A stretch of DNA of 64,000 nucleotides, from the NCBI GenBank assembly GCA_035535015.1, contig DATLQU010000040.1, positions 21,946-85,945 on the forward strand, given 5' to 3'. This document shows, in pieces, positions 15,001-24,348 of this stretch; positions within the stretch are counted from its first letter, which is position 1; every line of letters begins with the position of its first letter. Position numbers and translations under genes: made by a program. Source of the DNA: Palsa-661 sp035535015 (GTDB taxonomy: Bacteria > Actinomycetota > Acidimicrobiia > Acidimicrobiales > UBA8190). The notes below the pieces were generated by a model, which was not told where the DNA came from, searched no databases, and worked only from the letters and a program-made list of their open reading frames with translations.

Positions 15001-17388
15001 ATGACGGCCGGCGCCCTCGACGGCATCCGGGTGCTCGACCTCTCTCAGGGGATCGCCGGGCCCCTCGGGGTGCTGTTGCTGGCCGAACACGGCGCCGACG
15101 TGATCAAGGTCGAGCCGCCCGGCGGCGACCCCTTCCGCGCGTACGAGGGATCGCGGTGCTGGAACCGCAGCCGTCGTTCGGTGATCGTCGACCTGACATC
15201 GGACGAGGGACGGGCGCAGTTCCGCCGGCTCGCCGCCGAGGCCGACGTCGTCGTCGAGAGCTTCCGTCCCGGCGTAGCCGGACGCCTCGGCTTCGGCTAC
15301 GACGAACTGCGGGCCATCGACGACCGGATCATCCTGGTGTCGTGCCCCGCCTATCCCCCCGGACACCGGTTGGCCGGGCGACCGGGCTACGACGCTCTCG
15401 TGCAGGCGACGAGCGGTCAGATGTGGGCCCAACCGGGCTGGCGTCCGGGGCCCATCTTCCTGCACATGCCCGTGCCCTCCATGGGCGCCGCCTTCCTGGT
15501 GAGCGCCGGAGCGCTGGCGGCGCTGTCAGCGCGCCAGGGCACCGGGCGGGGACAGCACGTGCAGACGTCTCTGTTGCAGGGGGCACTGCTTTATACGACG
15601 CAGCTCTACCAGGACGCGGAGTTGGCCCAGCCCGGTTACCACGAGCTGATGGCCAAGACCTATCCGCCCGGCATCCACCAGACCATGCTCTTCGAGTGTG
15701 CGGCGGGCGGGTGGATCCACATCTCGGTCATGTCCGGTCTGCCGCCGCTGGCCACTCTCGACGAGGTCATCGGGCTCGACGACGCCCCCGACATCCTCAC
15801 CCTGATGGGACTCTCGCCGACCGAGCGCGCCGCCCTCGACGTCAGGCGGCGGACCAGGATGCGCTCGTGGGACCGTGACGAGCTGGTCGAGCAGCTGCGT
15901 CGGGCCAACCATGCGGCGGAGGCGGTGGTGCCGGCCCATGAGGTGCTGCGCCACGTCCAGACCATCGCCAACGACACCGTGGCCACCGTGCACGACCCCG
16001 AGCGCGGTGCCACCCGCCAGATGGGAGTGCCCATCCATCTGCTCGGCACCCCGGGGGCCGTCCGGGGTCCCCAACCGCGGCCCGGTGAGCACAGCGAAGC
16101 CGTCCTGGGGGCGCCCGCCGTGCCCCGCCACGGCGCGGCCGGGGCCACTGGGCCGCCGCCGGCCTCCTCTCCGTTCGCCCTCGGAGGAATCCGGGTGGTC
16201 GACTTCGGCCAGTACCTGGCCGGTCCCTTCGGGCCCATGATCCTGTCCGACCTCGGCGCCGACGTCGTGAAGGTGGAGCCGATCACCGGTGACTCGATGC
16301 GTTTCTCGGCCAAGCCGTTCATCGGCTGTCAGCGGGGCAAGCGCTCGCTGGCTCTCGACCTGAAGCATCCCCGGGGCCTGGAGGCGGCCAGCCGTTTGGT
16401 GGCCGGGGCCGACGTCGTCCACCACAACATGACCCGGGGCGTAGCCAGCCGGCTCGGGATCGACTATGCCGCGTGTCGCGCCCTGCGGGCCGACATCATC
16501 TACTGCAACACCTACGCCTACGGCCTGGATGACCCGTTGGGACGTTTCGGCGGTCTCGACCCGCTCTACCAGGCGTCGTCGGGCATCGAATACGAGGCCG
16601 GTGCCGTGCCCAGCGGGAACGACCCCCTCTACCTGCGCTTCGGAATGTGCGATACGGCCAACGCCATGTTGTCCGTCGTCGGCGTGCTGTTGGCCCTCGT
16701 CCACCGGGCCCGCACCGGTGAGGGTCAGGAACTGTGGACGTCGCTGCACGACGGAGGCATCGTCTTCACCTCCGACGCCTGGACAGGAGCCGACGGCGCC
16801 GTCTGGGACCGGCCCCACCTCGACGCCGGCCTCCACGGAACGGCCGCCCTCTACCGGCTCTACCAGACGGCAGGCGAGGGATGGATCTGTCTGGCGGCGG
16901 TGACCGACGACCAGTGGCGGGGACTGTGCCGGGCGCTCGATCGGGAAAGGCTCGCCGGGGACGAGCGCTTCTCCACGGCCTCGGCCCGACGGCGCGGACG
17001 TGAGCAGCTGGAAGAGGAATTGCAGGCGGCGTTTCTCACCCGACCCGCATCCGAGTGGTCGGCTCTGCTCGACGCCGCCGGTGTCCCCAACGAGGTGCCG
17101 GTGGACACCGACGACGGCCGGACCTTTCTGCAGGACGAGGAGAACGCGGCGCTCGGCCTGGTGGCCGATTACGAACACGCGGTGCTCGGCCGGCTGCGGC
17201 AGTTCGGCCAGCTGATCCAGCTGTCGGAGACACCGGGACGGATCGCCGGACCGCCCCCGAGGGTGGGCGAGCACACCCGCGCCCTGCTGCACGAGGTCGG
17301 CTACCGCGACGACGATGTCGACTCTCTCGTCGCCGACAGTGTGGCCTACGAACCCGATGACACCTACGCCGACCGCTTCGTGACCTGA
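15001..17388 (+). CDS. Tandem class III CoA-transferase (CaiB/BaiF), two domains in one chain
   Basis: 795 residues, about twice the normal family length. Residues about 3-385 form one CaiB/BaiF unit (GIRVLDLSQGIAGPLG, then GYDALVQATSG with the candidate catalytic aspartate). Residues about 395-785 form a second (IRVVDFGQYLAGPFG, then GLDPLYQASSG). Both halves keep an aspartate at the active-site position. CaiB-type enzymes move CoA between organic acids; most work as interlocked homodimers, so a tandem chain may fold as one pseudo-dimer. It follows LivG by seven bases, suggesting activation of the acid that the importer brings in. Substrate unknown. Confidence 0.88.
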   Translation: MTAGALDGIRVLDLSQGIAGPLGVLLLAEHGADVIKVEPPGGDPFRAYEGSRCWNRSRRSVIVDLTSDEGRAQFRRLAAEADVVVESFRPGVAGRLGFGYDELRAIDDRIILVSCPAYPPGHRLAGRPGYDALVQATSGQMWAQPGWRPGPIFLHMPVPSMGAAFLVSAGALAALSARQGTGRGQHVQTSLLQGALLYTTQLYQDAELAQPGYHELMAKTYPPGIHQTMLFECAAGGWIHISVMSGLPPLATLDEVIGLDDAPDILTLMGLSPTERAALDVRRRTRMRSWDRDELVEQLRRANHAAEAVVPAHEVLRHVQTIANDTVATVHDPERGATRQMGVPIHLLGTPGAVRGPQPRPGEHSEAVLGAPAVPRHGAAGATGPPPASSPFALGGIRVVDFGQYLAGPFGPMILSDLGADVVKVEPITGDSMRFSAKPFIGCQRGKRSLALDLKHPRGLEAASRLVAGADVVHHNMTRGVASRLGIDYAACRALRADIIYCNTYAYGLDDPLGRFGGLDPLYQASSGIEYEAGAVPSGNDPLYLRFGMCDTANAMLSVVGVLLALVHRARTGEGQELWTSLHDGGIVFTSDAWTGADGAVWDRPHLDAGLHGTAALYRLYQTAGEGWICLAAVTDDQWRGLCRALDRERLAGDERFSTASARRRGREQLEEELQAAFLTRPASEWSALLDAAGVPNEVPVDTDDGRTFLQDEENAALGLVADYEHAVLGRLRQFGQLIQLSETPGRIAGPPPRVGEHTRALLHEVGYRDDDVDSLVADSVAYEPDDTYADRFVT

Positions 17389-17405
17389 GGGAGCGGGCTC
17401 AGGTC
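17382..17405. terminator. Hairpin between convergent genes, overlapping both stop codons
   Basis: A perfect 8-bp stem GACCTGAG / CTCAGGTC with an 8-base loop spans the ten-base gap between the convergent CoA-transferase and TauD genes. It contains the TGA stops of both. It has no T tract, so it may act as a bidirectional mRNA-end hairpin rather than a classical intrinsic terminator. Confidence 0.5.
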
Positions 17406-18259
17406 GATTCGGTGAGCGGTCGGGCGGGACCGTAAGGCCGGGGGCCGCGCAGGGTCACCCGGTGGGCGATGCGCAGCGCGTCGCCGTAGTCGTCGAGGGC
17501 GTAGTGCAGGGTGGCCCGGTTGTCCCAGAAGGCCACGGCCCCCACCGACCACCGGAAGCGGCAGCCGAACTCGGGCCGCTGGCAGTGGCGGTAGAGCAGA
17601 TCGAGAAGCGCGGCGCTTTCGAGGGGGGAGAAGCCCTCGATGAATTTCGTGAACTGCGAGTTGACGAAGAGGCCGTTGCGGCCCGTCTCGGGGTGGGTGC
17701 GGACGACGGGATGCGACGTCGGCAGCAGCTTCTCGTGCCGCTTGCCGTCCCACTCGTACCCACCGTTGGCCTCGACGTCGGCGGCGAAGAACGGATCGTG
17801 GTGCCAGGCGATGAGCCCGTCACAGAAGGCCCGCATGGGCGCCGACAGCGCGTCGTAGGCGGCCTGCAGGCTCACCCACATCGTGTCTCCTCCCACCGCC
17901 GGCGCCTGGCGCATGTGGAGGATCGAGCCGAGCGGCGGGGTGGCCAGGAAGGTGACGTCGGTGTGCCACCACGAGGCGCGGTCCTCGCGGCCGTCGATGG
18001 GGAGCACCTCGGGGTGGCCCTCGAGCGAGGCGATCACCGGGTGGGCCGGGGTGACCTCACCGAATTGGCGGGCGAACTCCGTCTGCCGCTCGGGACTCAG
18101 ATCCTGATCGGGGAAGAACAGCACGAGATGGTGGGCCAGTGCCGCCCGGATCCGGGCCACCACGGCCTCGCCCAGGGGTCGGGCCAGATCGAGGCCGTGG
18201 ACCTCGGCGCCGATGACGGGGGAGATCGGTCTGATGTCGAGATCCGTCGCCGTGACCAC
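17399..18259 (-). CDS. TauD/TfdA family Fe(II)/2-oxoglutarate dioxygenase
   Basis: 286 residues. The iron triad is visible: H99-T100-D101 (WWHTDVTF) and H266 in RIAHRVTLRG, with WDNRATLHYA before it, as in TauD and TfdA. Such enzymes hydroxylate next to a sulfonate, ether or carboxylate group; taurine and alkanesulfonates lose sulfite. It is convergent to the CoA-transferase and divergent from the binding-protein gene, inside the same uptake cluster. A role on the imported substrate is inference. The sequence alone does not separate sulfonate from other substrates. Confidence 0.85.
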   Translation of the reverse strand: MVTATDLDIRPISPVIGAEVHGLDLARPLGEAVVARIRAALAHHLVLFFPDQDLSPERQTEFARQFGEVTPAHPVIASLEGHPEVLPIDGREDRASWWHTDVTFLATPPLGSILHMRQAPAVGGDTMWVSLQAAYDALSAPMRAFCDGLIAWHHDPFFAADVEANGGYEWDGKRHEKLLPTSHPVVRTHPETGRNGLFVNSQFTKFIEGFSPLESAALLDLLYRHCQRPEFGCRFRWSVGAVAFWDNRATLHYALDDYGDALRIAHRVTLRGPRPYGPARPLTEST

Positions 18260-18396
18260 GGACCCATGGTGCCCCAGTCCACTCCCGGCGACAACCTGCC
18301 GGGTGCGCCGAGATGGGGCCGCCTAACGTGTGCGACCGGCGTGGCACCCGTCGCCGGTCGACGGCGCGGGGGCCCGGCGACCAGGGAGCGTGGACG

Positions 18397-19911
18397 ATGG
18401 TGAAGTCGGTATCCGGGGGCGGGACACGGTGGCGCGACAGGTCGGTGCATCGATCGGTGCACCACCGTTTGGGCGCCCCGGCGGCGCTGTCCGTGGTGAT
18501 GGGGGTCCTCGTGACCTTGGCGCCGGCGATCCCGTCGGCGTCGGCTTCGTCGGCCCCGTCGGCCGCCGTGAAGGTTCTCGACAACGCCAGCCGCAGCAGC
18601 CGCGGCGTCAGCGTCACCAAGATCAACGTCGTCTTCCCCGTGTCGAACCTGACCACCCTGTCGTCGAACTTCGGGTTCCTCGGCGACGCCGAGTTCGCCG
18701 CCCAGACCAAGGCCATCCACACCTACGTGAACGCGGCGAATGCCCACGGTGGCATCAACGGCCGGAAGATCAACCCGATGATCGTGAATTTCGACCCCAC
18801 CAGCGAGTCGGGCATGCGCGCCCTGTGCAAGCAGTGGACCGAGGGCAGTCCACCGGTCTTCGCCGTGGTCGACGGCCTCGGCTCGTGGACCGGGGACAAC
18901 CAGCTCTGCATCACCCAGGAGGGCCACACCCCCTTCATCGCCCAGTGGACGACGACCACCAATTGGACGAAGGCAGGCGCTCCCTACCTGTGGTGGACCG
19001 GCCCCGACCAGGCGTCGATCCTGGCCACCCTGGTGGCTTGGGCCAAGGGGGCGCACCTGATGGGCGGGAACCGGAAGCTGGCCATCGTGGCCGGGGACCG
19101 GGCCAGCGACCAGAAGGCCCTCAAGTCCTACCTGCTGCCCGATCTCAAGCGGGCCGGGATCCCGGCACCGATGGTCGAGACCATTCCCGCCAATCCCTCG
19201 GACACGGCCTCGACCGGTTCCGCCGCCCCTCTGATCGTGCAGCACCTGCAGGCGGCCGGCATCAACTCGGTGATCCCCCTCATACCGTTCAACGCCCTCT
19301 TCCCCTACCTGCAGGCCGAGGCTCAACAGCACTACTACCCCAAGCTGCTGCTGTCGGACTACGAGGGTTCCATCAACGTCACCCTCGGGCTCATCCCGGC
19401 GCCCTATGAGAAAGAGCTGAACGGACAGGAGGGGATCACGGCCGAGACGTTGGGCGGCGTGGACGGGCCGACGTCGCTCGTGGGCCAGGGCGGCTACGAC
19501 GCCGGGGTGGCGAACTGCTACAAGATCTGGCACGCCGCCAATCCCAAGCCCATCTCGGGGCAGACCCTCATCCACGGCGAGGCGGCGTCTCCCTACATCG
19601 AGGAGCAGGGGCCGACCGCCGGATGGTGCCAGGGCATCGAGCTGTTCACGGCGGCGGCCAAGAAGGCGGGGCGGAACCTCACGCGGCGCAGCTTCGTCCA
19701 GGCCATGGCCGGCATCAAGAAATTCACCGGCACATATTCCCCGACCCTGAGTTTCAGGCCGGGCAAGTTCGCCGGACCCGACCAGTACCAGGTGGTCCAG
19801 CTGCACAACAACGTGCCGGCCTCCTCGGCCTGCGCGCTCACCTACCAGAAGATCACGCAAGGAACCTGCTGGCGCGTGGTCCAGAGCTGGAAACCCCTTG
19901 TCACCTCCTGA
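18397..19911 (+). CDS. HAAT-type ABC transporter substrate-binding protein
   Basis: 504 residues from ATG 18397, supported by AGGGAG eight bases upstream; a longer frame upstream lacks such support. A basic N-region and hydrophobic core ending in PSASA give a Sec signal peptide of about 50 residues. The rest is a periplasmic-binding-protein type 1 domain of the LivJ kind (VVFPVSNLTTLSSNFGF; later ADSEAQQ-like linker regions). It probably supplies the MFS-LivF/LivHM/LivG importer although it sits beyond the convergent TauD gene. The gene's 3' end overlaps the next frame by 14 bases. Confidence 0.85.
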   Translation: MVKSVSGGGTRWRDRSVHRSVHHRLGAPAALSVVMGVLVTLAPAIPSASASSAPSAAVKVLDNASRSSRGVSVTKINVVFPVSNLTTLSSNFGFLGDAEFAAQTKAIHTYVNAANAHGGINGRKINPMIVNFDPTSESGMRALCKQWTEGSPPVFAVVDGLGSWTGDNQLCITQEGHTPFIAQWTTTTNWTKAGAPYLWWTGPDQASILATLVAWAKGAHLMGGNRKLAIVAGDRASDQKALKSYLLPDLKRAGIPAPMVETIPANPSDTASTGSAAPLIVQHLQAAGINSVIPLIPFNALFPYLQAEAQQHYYPKLLLSDYEGSINVTLGLIPAPYEKELNGQEGITAETLGGVDGPTSLVGQGGYDAGVANCYKIWHAANPKPISGQTLIHGEAASPYIEEQGPTAGWCQGIELFTAAAKKAGRNLTRRSFVQAMAGIKKFTGTYSPTLSFRPGKFAGPDQYQVVQLHNNVPASSACALTYQKITQGTCWRVVQSWKPLVTS

Positions 19912-20998
19912 CACGGGGTCAGCGCCTGACGCGGGGTCACCTCCCGACCCGGCGTCACCGCCGCACAACGTCGGGCGACAGCGGAACTTCTCGCCCTGGT
20001 ATTCGTGGATGGTCCGCCTGCAGGAGCAGCGGCAGGCCGACCCTCTGCCGCCCGCCGGCGACCCGGGCCTCGAAGACTGGCGGATCCGCTGCCGGGCGCG
20101 TCTCTACGAGCTTCTCGGTCCCCTCCCGGTCCCCGTGCCTCTGGCCACCGAGACGCTCGAGTCGGTGCCGTGTCGGGGTTACACCCGGCACACGGTCGTC
20201 TTCGACACCGAGGAGACGATGTCGGTCCCGGCCTATCTCCTGGTGCCCGACGGTCGGACCACTCCGGGCCCCGCCGTCCTCGCCGCCCACGGCCACGGGC
20301 CCGGTAAGGCCCTTGTCTGCGGCCTGGCGGAGTCCGACTCGCCCAACGGCGACTACGCCGTCCAACTCGCCTTGCGGGGATTCGTGGTACTCGCCCCCGA
20401 TCTGCGCTGCTTCGGCCAAAGAGCGGACTGGACACCGCCCGATCACTACATCTGCGACACCAATCTGGTCCACGCCGTCATGGCCGGGGAGAACCCGCTG
20501 ACCCAGAATTTGTGGGACCTGGCCCGGTGCCTCGACGTGCTCGAGGCTCATCCTCTGGTGGACGCCGGCCGCATCGGCATGGTCGGCCTCTCCTACGGCG
20601 GCACCATGACCCTCTTCCTGGCGGCCTGGGACGAGCGGGTGGCCGCCTGCGTGGTGAGCGGCTACTTCTCGTCGTGGGCGGAGTCGCACAAGATGCCCTG
20701 GAACATGTGTGGCTCGCAGGTGCTGCCGGGAATGCTGGGCCGGATCGAGCACGTCGACCTCGGCGCCCTGGTGGCCCCCCGGCCCCTGCTGGTGGAGAGC
20801 GGCACCCAGGACGATCTCTTCCCGGCGCCGGTGGCGGCGGCCGGCTGCGAGCGGCTGCGCGGCGTCTACGAAGCCCTGGGCGTGAGCGGGGACCGGATCG
20901 TCCACGACGTCTTCGACGGCGGCCACCAGTGGTACGGGACGACCGCCTACCCGTTCCTCGACCGCTGGCTGGCCGGCCACGGGCCATCCACGGGGTAG
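19898..20998 (+). CDS. Alpha/beta hydrolase (dienelactone hydrolase / acetyl xylan esterase-like)
   Basis: 366 residues if translation starts at TTG 19898 inside the previous gene; ATG 20009 is an alternative but removes NFSPWYSW, which looks conserved. Nucleophile elbow GLSYGG, acid region SGTQDDLF and base GGHQW give a complete Ser-Asp-His triad. The oxyanion region AAHGHGPGK is also present. Such enzymes deacylate sugars or xenobiotic esters. The first about 25 residues are Pro/Asp/Ser-rich and come from a GC-rich repetitive stretch, so the start is uncertain. It ends one base before the convergent lipoprotein gene. Confidence 0.75.
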   Translation: MSPPDTGSAPDAGSPPDPASPPHNVGRQRNFSPWYSWMVRLQEQRQADPLPPAGDPGLEDWRIRCRARLYELLGPLPVPVPLATETLESVPCRGYTRHTVVFDTEETMSVPAYLLVPDGRTTPGPAVLAAHGHGPGKALVCGLAESDSPNGDYAVQLALRGFVVLAPDLRCFGQRADWTPPDHYICDTNLVHAVMAGENPLTQNLWDLARCLDVLEAHPLVDAGRIGMVGLSYGGTMTLFLAAWDERVAACVVSGYFSSWAESHKMPWNMCGSQVLPGMLGRIEHVDLGALVAPRPLLVESGTQDDLFPAPVAAAGCERLRGVYEALGVSGDRIVHDVFDGGHQWYGTTAYPFLDRWLAGHGPSTG

Positions 20999-20999
20999 C

Positions 21000-22160
21000 T
21001 CAACCGGGAACCTGCCAGTGCACGAGGTCGGTGCTCCGGGCGAGACCGATCTTGGCATGCCCCCACCCCCCGAACTGGGTCAGCTCGTCGCTGCCGGCGT
21101 AGCTGGCGTAGACGTAGCCGTCGACGGATCGGGCGTCACAGAGCAAGACCGAGTTGGCATGTTCGAAGCCCACGCTCGAGAGCCCGGGGCCGGTGTCCCA
21201 GGCCTGGGCCGGGATCTGCAGCTCGGTTCCCTTGGTCCAGTGGAGCCACGAGGCCGGCGTGGTGGCCGGGCCGACCAGTGAGAACAGCCACGGCTGGTCG
21301 AAGAGGTTGGAGGTGGCCACCAGCCGCCACCGGCCGTTCATGGTCAGGAACTCGAGATTCTCGACCGTGTCACCGTAGAGAGAGATGTCGGGCCGGCCCA
21401 CCGCCACCCAGGGTCCGGCCAGCGAACCGCGCGGCGACCAGGCGATCTCGACATGTTGGACATCGGTGCCCGCCTTGTACCCGAGGATGAGGCCGTGACC
21501 CGTCCAGGCCAGCGCCGGATCGATCATCCGGTCGGCCGGCCGGGGGGCGAGACCCGGGGCCAATGCGTGCGGGGCCGACCAGCTCTGCAGATCGCGCGAC
21601 GTCCGGTAGTACAGCTTCGACCGTCCTCCTCCCACTTCCCCCGGACCGGAGTCGTAGGTGGCCACGAAGGTCCCGGTCGGACTGCGCACGATGTCCGGTG
21701 ACGCCACCCCGATCACCCCGGCCTGGGCCGGCCAGGGAGCCGGCTTCGACCAGTGCCGAAGGTCGGTACTGGTGGCGGCGGCCACGTCCCACCGCACCCC
21801 TCCCGGAAGCGAGGTGTCCACGGACACCTGGCTGAAGAGCATGTGCCACCGACCACCGACCCAGACGAGGGCCTGGTCCTTCACTCCCGTACCGGGCTCG
21901 CTCAGGACGGGATTGGTCAGCTGCGACCACGCCACCTGCGGTTTTCGGGGACCCGGCACCACGCACGCGTGGTCCTGACCCGTCGCCACCACGACGGTGG
22001 GTGGTGCCGTGGGCACCGATGAGGCGGAACAGCCCGCCAGGGCCACCCCGAGCGCGCCCAAGACGAGAATCCGCCGGCCCCGCCGGCGCTCGTTGTGTGG
22101 TCGACCCGACACCGATCGACCCGTCACCGATCGACCCGACCCGATCGACCCGTCACCCAT
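21000..22160 (-). CDS. Lipoprotein with five-bladed beta-propeller (GH43/GH32-like fold)
   Basis: 386 residues. A basic N-terminus and lipobox ALAGC with C44 predict a membrane-anchored extracytoplasmic lipoprotein. The mature part shows repeated blade motifs typical of clan GH-F/GH-J propellers: KDQALVWVGGRWHMLFS, TSTDLRHWSKP, TSRDLQSWSAP and RSTDLVHWQVPG. No family-specific catalytic trio can be assigned with confidence, so it may be a glycosidase or a sugar-binding propeller. The start lies in a 15-bp repeat that encodes GRSVT/GRSVS, so the true N-terminus may be shorter. Confidence 0.7.
   Translation of the reverse strand: MGDGSIGSGRSVTGRSVSGRPHNERRRGRRILVLGALGVALAGCSASSVPTAPPTVVVATGQDHACVVPGPRKPQVAWSQLTNPVLSEPGTGVKDQALVWVGGRWHMLFSQVSVDTSLPGGVRWDVAAATSTDLRHWSKPAPWPAQAGVIGVASPDIVRSPTGTFVATYDSGPGEVGGGRSKLYYRTSRDLQSWSAPHALAPGLAPRPADRMIDPALAWTGHGLILGYKAGTDVQHVEIAWSPRGSLAGPWVAVGRPDISLYGDTVENLEFLTMNGRWRLVATSNLFDQPWLFSLVGPATTPASWLHWTKGTELQIPAQAWDTGPGLSSVGFEHANSVLLCDARSVDGYVYASYAGSDELTQFGGWGHAKIGLARSTDLVHWQVPG
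22101..22159 (-). repeat. Degenerate 15-bp tandem repeats at the lipoprotein N-terminus
   Basis: Four units of about 15 bp (core TCGACCCG[AT]CACCGA; one unit is 14 bp) lie at the start of the lipoprotein gene. They encode Gly-Arg-Ser-Val repeats ahead of the signal peptide. Copy-number change would alter frame or shift the start. Confidence 0.6.
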
Positions 22161-22196
22161 CGGCCCATCATCGGGTATCCCTTCACGCGGCGGCGT

Positions 22197-22976
22197 TCAC
22201 ACCCACCCGAGGCCGCCCGCCGAACCGGGGTCGAGGTGGAGAGCGACCTGCGGCTGGGTGCGCAGGAAAGACGCCGGGCACGCCGTCGACAGGGGACCGA
22301 GGAGCGCAGCCCGAACGGGCCCGGCTTTGCGGGCCTCGGGGACGATGGCCAGGACCCTCGTGGCGCGCAGCAGAGAGGGGATGGTCACGGTCACCGCCTC
22401 CGCCGGGACGTCGCCAATGGCGGCAAAGTGCCCCTCGTTCACCTGCTGCTGGCGGCAGGCGACCTCCAGCTCGACCACCTTGACGGCCCGGGGATCCTCG
22501 AAGTCGGCCACCGGCGGATCGTTGAAGGCCAGGTGGCCGTTCTCGCCGATGCCGAGACAGCACAGATCGAGAAGATGGGTCCGCAGCAGCTCGCTGTAGC
22601 GGTCGCACTCGACCGGGGGATCGGCCAGCCCGTCGAGGTAATGGGCGGTCCGAGGCTCGACCTGCTCGACGATCCGCTCCCTGATCCAGCGCTGGAATCC
22701 GGCGGGATGGTCCGGGCCGACCCCGACGTACTCGTCCATATGGAAGACGACCACGTCGGACCAGGGAACATCGGTCGTGCCATGGACCAGGGCGTCCACG
22801 AATTCGAGTTGCGAATTGCCGGTGGCGAACATGGCATGGGCCACCCCGCGGTCAGAGACGGCCTGCCGCAGGGTTTCGGCCGCCATCGCCGCCGCCGCCC
22901 GGCCGAGGGCACCGCTGTCGGGATGGACCGAGACCCCCATCTTCTCGACCACCCGCACCTCGGTTCCGCCGTGCAT
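22197..22976 (-). CDS. NagB-like glucosamine-6-phosphate isomerase/deaminase family
   Basis: 259 residues from ATG 22976. Family motifs are clear: ATGNSQLEFVDAL, FHMDEYVGV, GIGENGHLAFNDP and the C-terminal VTVTIPSLLRATRVL. NagB converts glucosamine-6-phosphate to fructose-6-phosphate and ammonia; relatives act as 6-phosphogluconolactonases or unknown sugar-phosphate isomerases. It is divergent from the Rbs-type transporter across a 169-nt spacer with a LacI-type operator, which suggests shared control and a sugar or amino sugar as the transported compound. Confidence 0.82.
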   Translation of the reverse strand: MHGGTEVRVVEKMGVSVHPDSGALGRAAAAMAAETLRQAVSDRGVAHAMFATGNSQLEFVDALVHGTTDVPWSDVVVFHMDEYVGVGPDHPAGFQRWIRERIVEQVEPRTAHYLDGLADPPVECDRYSELLRTHLLDLCCLGIGENGHLAFNDPPVADFEDPRAVKVVELEVACRQQQVNEGHFAAIGDVPAEAVTVTIPSLLRATRVLAIVPEARKAGPVRAALLGPLSTACPASFLRTQPQVALHLDPGSAGGLGWV

Positions 22977-23035
22977 GGCCGCACTGTAGGCCGCCGTCCT
23001 CGGGCCCAGGCCGCCGGATTCGGGACTTGCGCCTG

Positions 23036-23049
23036 TGAAACCGGTTCTA
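23036..23049. promoter_or_regulatory. LacI-family operator-like palindrome
   Basis: TGAAACCGGTTCTA lies midway between the NagB-like gene and the sugar ABC transporter. It matches the usual LacI/GalR operator pattern (TGAAACCGGTTTCA) around the central CG, with the right arm less conserved. No LacI-type gene is in the window, so the regulator would act in trans. Confidence 0.55.
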
Positions 23050-23145
23050 GATGAAAGTGACAGGCCCCCGAGGGCGCAGCCCAACTAGGGTGTCCACGTC
23101 TCGTCGGCAGTACCGGCGACCAGGGGAACAGGGGAGGGAGTCCAC

Positions 23146-24348
23146 ATGACCCGTAAGGGCCTGACCCGCAAGGGCACGCTGATTCGCATCGGGGGGGTCC
23201 TGATGGCATCAGGATTGATTCTCGCTGCGTGTAGTTCGAACAACAATGGGGCCACCAACAGCACGACGACGACATCAGGTGGCGGGGGCAGTTCCGCCGC
23301 TGCGCTGGCGGCCGCCGAGGCCGCCACCACCGCCGGCTACAAGGGGACCAGCACGAACGTCGATCCCACGCCGCGGCCGGCGGCCAAGAACAAGGTGGTC
23401 GCCATCATCTCGGCCGGCCAGCTGGCGGACAGCAACTCCGTGCCCGTGGCCGGGGCCATGGAGGCGGCCCAGGCCATCGGCTGGACGCCGCACCTCTATG
23501 ACGCGCAGCTCAAACCGTCGAACTACGCCCCCCTCGTGCGCCAGGCCATCGCCGCCCACGTGAACGGGATCATCCTCGACGCCATCGATTGCGACACGGT
23601 GAAGCAACCCCTGGAAGAGGCCAAGGCGGCCGGGATCCTCGTCACCGCCATGTACGCCTTCGACTGCAACGACCCCCACGCCGGCGGAGGCACGACCAGC
23701 CTGTACAGCGCCGTGACCAGCTACGGGGCCCAGCACGCCAACCTCGACGCCTTCACCGAGTCGTACGGCGTCAACCAGGCCAATTACGTCATCGCCAAGT
23801 CGCACAACACGGCCAAGATCATCGCCGTGCAGGACCCGGAGTTCACGGTCCTCTATTACACGTGGAAGGGTTTCGTCGACACCATCGCCAAGTCCCACGG
23901 TTCGGTGGTCCTGGACACGTTGGACATCACCCAGGCCGACATCCTCGACGGGAACATCAAGACCAAGATCCAGGCGGAGATGCTCCGGTACCCCCAGGCC
24001 AACTGGATCAAGAGCCCCTTCACCTACGCCACGACGTTCGGCATCGTCCCCGCCCTCGGAACCAATCCGAACCACATCAGCGTCATGGGTGGTGAGGGCT
24101 TCCACGACGAGCTCCAGCTCGTCCGCTCAGGCAAGATCACGGCTACCAACGCCATCTCGTCGAACTGGACGGGTTGGGCCGCCGTCGACACGCTGAACAG
24201 CGCCTTTCTCCACAAGAAGCCGGTCGACAGCGGCATCGGGTGGACCCTCGTCGACGCCACCCACAACCTGCCCACCGATCCCAACGCGGACTACACGCCG
24301 CCGATCGACTACAAGGCCGAGTACAAGAAGGCGTGGGGAGTGGGCTGA
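23146..24348 (+). CDS. Sugar ABC transporter substrate-binding lipoprotein (RbsB-like)
   Basis: 400 residues. GGGGAGGGAG lies about seven bases before the ATG. Signal peptide with lipobox LAAC (C29), then a Thr/Gly/Ser-rich linker, then a type 1 periplasmic binding domain (KNKVVAIISAG; ADIAAH-like repeats; VMGGEGFHDELQLV). The RbsB/XylF group binds pentoses, hexoses or autoinducer-2. It is first in a three-gene transporter operon, with a TGATG overlap to the ATPase gene. The exact sugar is unknown; the NagB-like neighbour hints at an amino sugar or hexose. Confidence 0.88.
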   Translation: MTRKGLTRKGTLIRIGGVLMASGLILAACSSNNNGATNSTTTTSGGGGSSAAALAAAEAATTAGYKGTSTNVDPTPRPAAKNKVVAIISAGQLADSNSVPVAGAMEAAQAIGWTPHLYDAQLKPSNYAPLVRQAIAAHVNGIILDAIDCDTVKQPLEEAKAAGILVTAMYAFDCNDPHAGGGTTSLYSAVTSYGAQHANLDAFTESYGVNQANYVIAKSHNTAKIIAVQDPEFTVLYYTWKGFVDTIAKSHGSVVLDTLDITQADILDGNIKTKIQAEMLRYPQANWIKSPFTYATTFGIVPALGTNPNHISVMGGEGFHDELQLVRSGKITATNAISSNWTGWAAVDTLNSAFLHKKPVDSGIGWTLVDATHNLPTDPNADYTPPIDYKAEYKKAWGVG

